Positions 62,352 through 64,000 of a DNA stretch of 64,000 bases are shown piece by piece. The DNA is from Mytilus edulis (Eukaryota > Mollusca > Bivalvia > Mytilida > Mytilidae): assembly GCF_963676685.1 (NCBI RefSeq), contig NC_092350.1, positions 8,359,486 to 8,423,485 on the forward strand, given 5' to 3'. The position numbers and the translations under genes were made by a program. Within the stretch, counting starts at the first letter, position 1. Every line of letters begins with the position of its first letter. The notes beneath the pieces are model-generated. The model made no database searches. It had not been told where the DNA came from and was given only the letters and a program-made list of their open reading frames with translations.

Positions 62352-62810
62352 ATGGGGACGAAGTCCCCAATAACAGTAGAAAATTCAATAAAAAAAAAAT
62401 ACGGGAACATTTCCCGAATTTTTCATTGTACTAATGAACTCAAAATCGTTCAAATTTTTTTTGTCGTGTTTTGAAATCCCGGACCCGCGCAGAAATGTAC
62501 AATGTACTTCCTTTTTCCGGTCTCGTTTGTATGAAATTTTGAGTAAAATATATATTTATCAGTCTAGTATAAAATAGGAAGGAACGTGCAATACCAATTT
62601 CATTTTTGATAATTCCTTGATATGAAAAAACGTTACCTGATGATAGCGTTTCTTTGTTTACATTGCATATGACGTCATAATTTAAATAACGTCACAACTA
62701 AAATCCCTAACAACAGAACCAAAATCGGAAACGCTACGGTATTTCCTTTTTTTTTTTTTTAACAATTATTTAAGTTACAAAAAAATAATTCATACAGACT
62801 TCGTCCCCAT
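62352..62810 (+). mobile_element. 459-bp element with ATGGGGACGAAGT inverted ends
   Basis: The left end ATGGGGACGAAGT (62352-62364) is the exact complement of the right end at 62798-62810. The left end is itself a palindrome (GGGGACGAAGTCCCC). The interior includes CGGGAACATTTCCCG, another palindrome, and no coding frame. It is consistent with a MITE-like repeat; I recognise the GGGGACGAAGTCCCC motif from mussel repeats. No target duplication established. Confidence 0.6.
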
Positions 62811-64000
62811 TTACAGGTAATGCCTGCCTCATATTAACATATGTTACTGTTCGCAATAGGATGATAGTATAGAGAAAACGTAAATGGCTGGGTGACAACC
62901 TTAAAATAACATTTATTTCGATGATGAATCAAATTGAGCATATACACATCTTAAATATCACGTCAGCATAAGTTATTTTAGTACGGTGAATATTATTCAA
63001 CCAGGTAAGTTTTTGCTAAAATGGGTCTTCGAAAATACAGGTGAACGGATAAATCCTGCCCTAAAGTGGCCCTTATGTCTGAGCTAAAATATCCCCTAGT
63101 GGGCCACAGACCACAATAAATTCCTCTAGTAGTTCTTTATAACGTTTTGTTGCATTCAAATATCCCTGTTTTGTTTTTTTATCAAATTTGTTGTGTGTGT
63201 AATGTACAGTACAAGTCCAAAAATATATCGAACTATCAGAAAAATTGCATGTTTACATCATATAAATATTAGCTAATACACAGCCATACTATAAAACACG
63301 GCCGACACTCGGCTAACCGAGAGTTTGGTCGGTTAATCTATATTGAGTATGCGGCTATATCGGCGGTTGGTCTGTTAATCGGGTTGGTTATACGTCTGTT
63401 AAGAGTAAAACTCACAATTTAATGTTAAACTCTGTTAAATATACAGATTTTTGCCATATTATGAGAACCACATCAAAAAAAGAAAAGTGTCTGACAAAAT
63501 GATATCTATCATAGAACATTTTCCACCAGTAAAAAAAATGCATAGCCTGCGCAGTTTTAAGTAAAACGAAAAGGCGTCTCGCAAGTATGTGGTTTTTATG
63601 CTTGTACACATAGCAATATTTTAGATAAAAGGCCAAAAAACATTTTTATATATGATTTAAAGGACACAAAATAGTACTTTGGTTCTAAAAAAATAATTGT
63701 CATTGATAAATATTTTATAATTGTTATATAAGTTGAGTAATACCACATTTTAATGAATATTAGGGGAATACAGTCTGTTAATGGGTTGGACAATTTAAAT
63801 CGTGTCAGTTAAGAGTTATTTAGCCACGACAATAGTCTTACTACCTTTAGTTTATATTTTCACATTGAAAAAAATGAGATGTACTTGTGACGAAAAAAAT
63901 ACAATACGGTGCAACAGTATCCTTATAGAAAGAGAACTTTTATTTTAATTTTATTTCTTTGCATTTCATTGAAGGGTGTGTCACTTCAATATAGCGTTAT
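62811..64000. other. Intergenic DNA, nothing firmly recognised
   Basis: Around 63297-63410 a patch has recurring CGGTTAATC / TCTGTTAATCGG / GGCTAACCGAG phrases, a short degenerate repeat. Minus-strand frames at 63412-63793 are aromatic-rich and probably fortuitous. Confidence 0.4.

Overview
The window looks like nuclear DNA of a marine mussel (Mytilidae, probably Mytilus). It is AT-rich, gene-poor and intron-bearing. It carries a C1q-domain exon of the type expanded in bivalves, and many interspersed repeats that I recognise from memory as common in Mytilus. No computation was run: repeat boundaries were read by eye and family assignments come from motif recognition.

Left part (1-18.17 kb): one intact single-exon class A GPCR (minus strand, 4362-5411), one truncated C1q-domain exon (minus, 11189-11526), one unassigned exon-like open frame (7090-7419), several fold-back hairpins, a tRNA-related SINE-like sequence, and a 1.3-kb repeat with internal tandem duplication.

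Middle (18.17-50.37 kb): half of the window is one head-to-tail tandem array of two modules. Module A is about 465 bp with perfect 16-bp terminal inverted repeats, like a non-autonomous DNA transposon. Module B is about 1305 bp and carries frameshifted remnants of a protein that resembles the N-terminal part of Mutator-like transposases. I count 19 B and 16 A modules. A lies between most B modules, is missing at four B-B junctions, and forms both outer ends. Copies look nearly identical, except from about 25.26 to 36.05 kb, where one-base indels cluster just before a 100-N assembly gap (36722-36821).

Right part (50.4-64 kb): diverged mussel repeats, then two minus-strand genes in tandem. Upstream is a two-exon chromodomain gene; I reconstructed its chromodomain across an intron (exon 1 60609-60460, exon 2 58758-58279). 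The next frame, starting 206 nt beyond its stop, encodes an 816-residue protein. Its D-D-CxxC-HxxxxH-E residues reproduce the spacing of the RAG1 catalytic core almost exactly. It also has an N-terminal coiled coil and a C-terminal SAP-like segment. This pair, a putative histone-mark reader beside a RAG1-like recombinase or transposase, is the most interesting biology in the window; whether the two work together is inference. The rest is intergenic DNA with smaller repeats, including a 459-bp element with GGGGACGAAGT-type inverted ends.
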